From: an uncultured Sulfurovum sp.
GTDB lineage: Bacteria > Campylobacterota > Campylobacteria > Campylobacterales > Sulfurovaceae
Direction of reading: 5' to 3'
Assembly (NCBI GenBank): GCA_913055205.1
Contig: CAJXJN010000003.1
Coordinates: forward strand, 1-64,000
DNA: 64,000 bases
Part shown: in pieces, positions 61,318 through 64,000 of the stretch
Layout of the letters: every line of letters starts with the position of its first letter
Position numbering within the stretch: position 1 is the stretch's first letter
The notes under the pieces: model-generated
Databases searched by the model: none
Told to the model about the DNA's origin: nothing
What the model saw: the letters and a program-made list of their open reading frames with translations, nothing else
Translations under genes and position numbers: made by a program

Positions 61318-62147
61318 TAAATATCCTCAAATTTTGGTATTCTATTGAACCTGTATTTTACTTCATTATCCGATATCTCGATAATAGAAAAAAAGTTTGA
61401 AGTCTCTATCAGGTAAAGGCCATTCTCTTTAGTCTCAAAATAATCAATGGTTAGTTTTTTTCCTAACTCCAAGTAATCCTCTTCACCTGTGTAAACATTG
61501 GAAGGAAGGGCCAAATGTGTAAAGGGATCCAGGGCTTTTTCATTATCATAGTAGAACTGTCCTTCATGGATGCGATGCAGACTGGAGAGGGTACCGTCTA
61601 CTTCAAGCTTATCTGCTATCAATGCACCTAGACTTCTGATATAGGTTCCTTCACTCACTTTGGCTTCAAAATGGACAAAGGGATGGTTGTAGTTTAGGAG
61701 TTTTATGTCATAGATGGTAGAAGTGATGGTTTTTAGTTCCACCTCTTTTCCCTCACGTGCAAGTTCATAGGCACGTTTACCGTTTATCTTCTTGGCACAA
61801 AACTTTGGTGGGTAGTAGGTGAGCTCTCCGAGTAGTGAATGCAGCACTTCTTTTATGTGGCTTTCATCAAAAGCCTCAACCTCTTTTATGCTATCTACTT
61901 TCTCTATATCAAGACTGGGAGAGTTTGCTCCAAGCCATAGGGTAGCCTTGTAGCTTTTAGGTGTTTTGTTGAGATATTGAAAAAGTTTGGTGTATTGACC
62001 CGTAGCTACGATGAGGCAACCTGTAGCAAAAGGGTCCAGTGTCCCGGAAAAACCTACTTTTTTAGTATTGTATTTACGTTTGACATAGCCCATATAGCCA
62101 TTTGAAGTACGGAAGATGGGTTTGTTTACGACGAAGAGACGGTTCAA
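61317..62147 (-). CDS. truB: tRNA pseudouridine-55 synthase TruB
   Basis: A 276-aa enzyme: VVNKPIFRTSNGYMGYVKR, KVGFSGTLDPFATGCLIVA with the catalytic Asp (about 38) and a SEGTYIRSLGALIADKL core. It makes Psi55 of tRNA. Followed by ispE. Confidence 0.96.
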   Translation of the reverse strand: MNRLFVVNKPIFRTSNGYMGYVKRKYNTKKVGFSGTLDPFATGCLIVATGQYTKLFQYLNKTPKSYKATLWLGANSPSLDIEKVDSIKEVEAFDESHIKEVLHSLLGELTYYPPKFCAKKINGKRAYELAREGKEVELKTITSTIYDIKLLNYNHPFVHFEAKVSEGTYIRSLGALIADKLEVDGTLSSLHRIHEGQFYYDNEKALDPFTHLALPSNVYTGEEDYLELGKKLTIDYFETKENGLYLIETSNFFSIIEISDNEVKYRFNRIPKFEDI

Positions 62148-62161
62148 AATATTATTTCCTT

Positions 62162-62259
62162 GTAGGTCGGGTTGCCCTCATCCCGACAATCAATTTTTAA
62201 TGCAATAAAACTTTTTTCTTTATGCAAACTAATGTCGGGATGAGGACAACCCGACCTAC
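62162..62259. repeat. REPIN-like inverted pair, GTAGGTCGGGTTG family
   Basis: Arms 62162-62188 and 62233-62259 are inverted copies with 26 of 27 positions identical (GTAGGTCGGGTTGYCCTCAT..), 44 bp apart with an AT-rich centre. It fills the gap between truB and the helicase gene, ending two bases before the helicase stop codon. It is unlike the GTAGGGG family in sequence. Confidence 0.85.
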
Positions 62260-62261
62260 GA

Positions 62262-64000
62262 TTAAATAGACTGAACAAAAGAGCTTAAGATCTCTTTCTT
62301 GTTCCCACCAAAATTAATGAGAAGTTTGTATTCTTTACCGGATTTATTGGCTGCCTGTACCCGTCCGATACCAAAGATCTTGTGTTTCACGAGATCACCT
62401 TTTTTAAAGGCTGAACTTTTGGTGATCTTTAAACTGGTATCTTGAATGAGACCTGCTTCACCCAGGAAACGGCTTTTATCTATCATTTTACGACGGCCTT
62501 TGTAGAAGCGACTGTCAACATAACAAAGGGTAAGGTCTGACTTGGCTCTGGTAATAGCCACATAGCCTAAACGGCGTTCCTCTTCCATGTTGCATCCTTC
62601 TCCAAGTAATGGGAAGAATTCTTCCTCCAGACCGATCACAAAGAGGTGTTCGAATTCCAATCCTTTGGCAGCATGGATACTCATGATAGTAATAGCATCT
62701 TCCTCTATCTGGTCCTGGTCACTCTGGAGTGAAATATCATTGAGGAACTCATCCAGTGTAAGATCAGGATTTTTAATGGCAGCATCTCTGAAATAGCCGT
62801 AAAATTCATCAATATTCAAAATACGGTCAAAACCGTCAACCATACCTGCATAATGGTCTTTGAGTTTAATACGTTCCTCGAACAGCGAGATAAAGTTGCC
62901 AAGTGAGCTCTGTATCTCTTCTTGTAACACTTTAATATCTTCGACAAGTTCGGTCAGTGCAGTAGATACTTTTTTACTGATAATCACAGGAAGTTGCCCG
63001 TTTATACTCTGTTCTATATAAGCATAAAGCGAAAGCTGGGCATCAAAAGCAGCTTTTTGAAGCTTTTCTATGGATGCTTTGCCAATGCCGCGTTTTGGTT
63101 TGTTAATAATACGCAGAAGTGAAAAATCATCATGAGGATTGGACAATACCCTGAAGTATGAGATAATGTCTTTGATCTCGGCACGTTCATAAAAACGCAT
63201 ACCGCCAATGAGTTTGAACCCCAGACCTTCTTTGGTAAAACCTTCTTCAAGAGAACGCGAAAGTGCATTAATACGGTAAAGCACAGCGATCTCGTCAGGA
63301 TCCACTCCCTGATCCAGAAGTTCGTGTATTTGATGGGCAATGGCTTTGGCCTCCATGGATTCATCAAGTGAGTGAAGCAGTTTGATCTCGTCACCTTCAC
63401 CTTTGTGTGAAGTCAGTGTTTTCCCCAGACGTGTTGAATTATGCTCTATAAGGGTATTGGCAGCTTTTAAAATGGGGTCGGTAGAACGGTAGTTGATCTC
63501 CAGTTTGACGGTTTTCGTGTTTTTAAAGCGGTCTGCAAATTCCAGGATATTGCGAATATTTGCTCCTCTCCATCCGTAAATACTCTGGTCATCATCACCT
63601 ACGACACAGAGATTCTCGTGTTCGCTGCAGAGATGTTCAAGAAGCCGGAACTGCAATTCATTGGTATCCTGGTACTCATCGACCATGATATACTTATATC
63701 TGTTACTGGTCTCTTTTCTCAGTTCATCATTTTCATCAAGTATTTTATAGGTCAGCATAAGAAGATCATCAAAATCGACAAGATTGTTCTCTTCGATATT
63801 TGCCTGATAACGTTCATAGATCTCTGCTACTTTTTTGTAGTCAGGCAGTTCAGCTTTTTGAATGACCACTTCAGGTGTAAGTAATGAATTCTTGTATTTT
63901 GAGATCTCACTGGCGATAAATGAGATGTTGAGGTCTATTTTTAATTCTTTGGCGATGGAACGTAAAAGACGCTTTTTATCATCACTGTCAATAATGACAA
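62262..64000 (-). CDS. UvrD/PcrA/Rep-type DNA helicase (5' end outside window)
   Basis: At least 579 aa; the frame continues past 64000 without a start, so the N-terminal Walker A region is missing from the window. Visible SF1A motifs: VDEYQDTNELQ (motif II), VVGDDDQSIYGWRGANIRN (III), INYRSTDPIL, GGMRFYERAEIKDI and SIHAAKGLEFEHLFVIGLE (V-VI region). It unwinds DNA in repair and replication restart. Partial at the window edge. Confidence 0.92.
   Translation of the reverse strand, partial: VIIDSDDKKRLLRSIAKELKIDLNISFIASEISKYKNSLLTPEVVIQKAELPDYKKVAEIYERYQANIEENNLVDFDDLLMLTYKILDENDELRKETSNRYKYIMVDEYQDTNELQFRLLEHLCSEHENLCVVGDDDQSIYGWRGANIRNILEFADRFKNTKTVKLEINYRSTDPILKAANTLIEHNSTRLGKTLTSHKGEGDEIKLLHSLDESMEAKAIAHQIHELLDQGVDPDEIAVLYRINALSRSLEEGFTKEGLGFKLIGGMRFYERAEIKDIISYFRVLSNPHDDFSLLRIINKPKRGIGKASIEKLQKAAFDAQLSLYAYIEQSINGQLPVIISKKVSTALTELVEDIKVLQEEIQSSLGNFISLFEERIKLKDHYAGMVDGFDRILNIDEFYGYFRDAAIKNPDLTLDEFLNDISLQSDQDQIEEDAITIMSIHAAKGLEFEHLFVIGLEEEFFPLLGEGCNMEEERRLGYVAITRAKSDLTLCYVDSRFYKGRRKMIDKSRFLGEAGLIQDTSLKITKSSAFKKGDLVKHKIFGIGRVQAANKSGKEYKLLINFGGNKKEILSSFVQSI

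Noticed and set aside
1-64000. tRNA, rRNA, tmRNA and prophage genes
   Set aside because: I saw no cloverleaf-like sequence with a TTCGANTC arm, no rRNA signature and no phage structural or integrase gene; a covariance-model search would be needed for certainty.

Overview
The window looks like a chromosomal segment of a nitrate-respiring member of the Campylobacterota (Epsilonproteobacteria), most like Sulfurovum or Sulfurimonas. This is inferred from the napAGHBFLD gene order, the low GC content, the class of short glutamine synthetase, the HP0958-like zinc-ribbon protein and the gene families present. I could not run a database search. About 65 protein genes fill roughly 93 percent of the sequence. 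I saw no rRNA, tRNA, CRISPR array, prophage or complete insertion sequence.

Layout. 1-18.4 kb is a nitrogen-oxide and tetrapyrrole region: a fused two-module siroheme decarboxylase (minus strand), a Met8-type precorrin-2 dehydrogenase, a three-gene cluster (DUF2249/TusA-like, a 12-TM protein and a MIP18/DUF59 protein), then the periplasmic nitrate reductase operon napA-G-H-B-F-x-L-D followed by two small unknown genes. Aldehyde dehydrogenase, DUF420, DUF523, an HtrA-like protease and a siroheme nitrite/sulfite reductase follow. Three near-perfect TTGAT-N4-ATCAA boxes (1153, 2083, 4270) suggest that one CRP/FNR-type regulator links the tetrapyrrole genes, the three-gene cluster and nap.

18.4-34.9 kb is mixed: an outer-membrane barrel, Bcp, rpsB-tsf, a LolD-like ATPase with a tiny membrane protein, a Sel1-repeat protein, a broken GYF-AIM24 gene, a TMEM43 homologue, prfB, panC, pbp2/ftsI, ftsW-murG, a frameshifted small cytochrome and a lipoprotein. 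35-50.3 kb holds alaS, maf, a BioF-like enzyme, PBP1A, a DsbA-like protein, a Na+/H+ antiporter, glnA, a PHP phosphatase, a U32 peptidase, purE, glyQ and a Nif3 protein. 50.4-64 kb holds a zinc-ribbon coiled-coil protein, waaA, DUF167, two RluA-type synthases, the ffh-rpsP-khpA-rimM-trmD-rplS translation cluster, two unknown membrane proteins, smpB, a VF530 protein, ispE, truB and the 3' part of a UvrD-type helicase.

The least ordinary content is non-coding. There are four heptanucleotide tandem arrays: one closes the first gene, one lies in frame inside alaS with a T-to-G change where the repeat would give a stop, one is in a 3' UTR and one abuts a -10 box. There are also several REP/REPIN-like paired palindromes of at least four sequence families, and a roughly 270-bp structured element with terminal inverted repeats and mutually exclusive internal pairings between the two tetrapyrrole genes. 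Gene decay is visible in three places: the AIM24 gene, a small cytochrome c and a C-terminal gene fragment.
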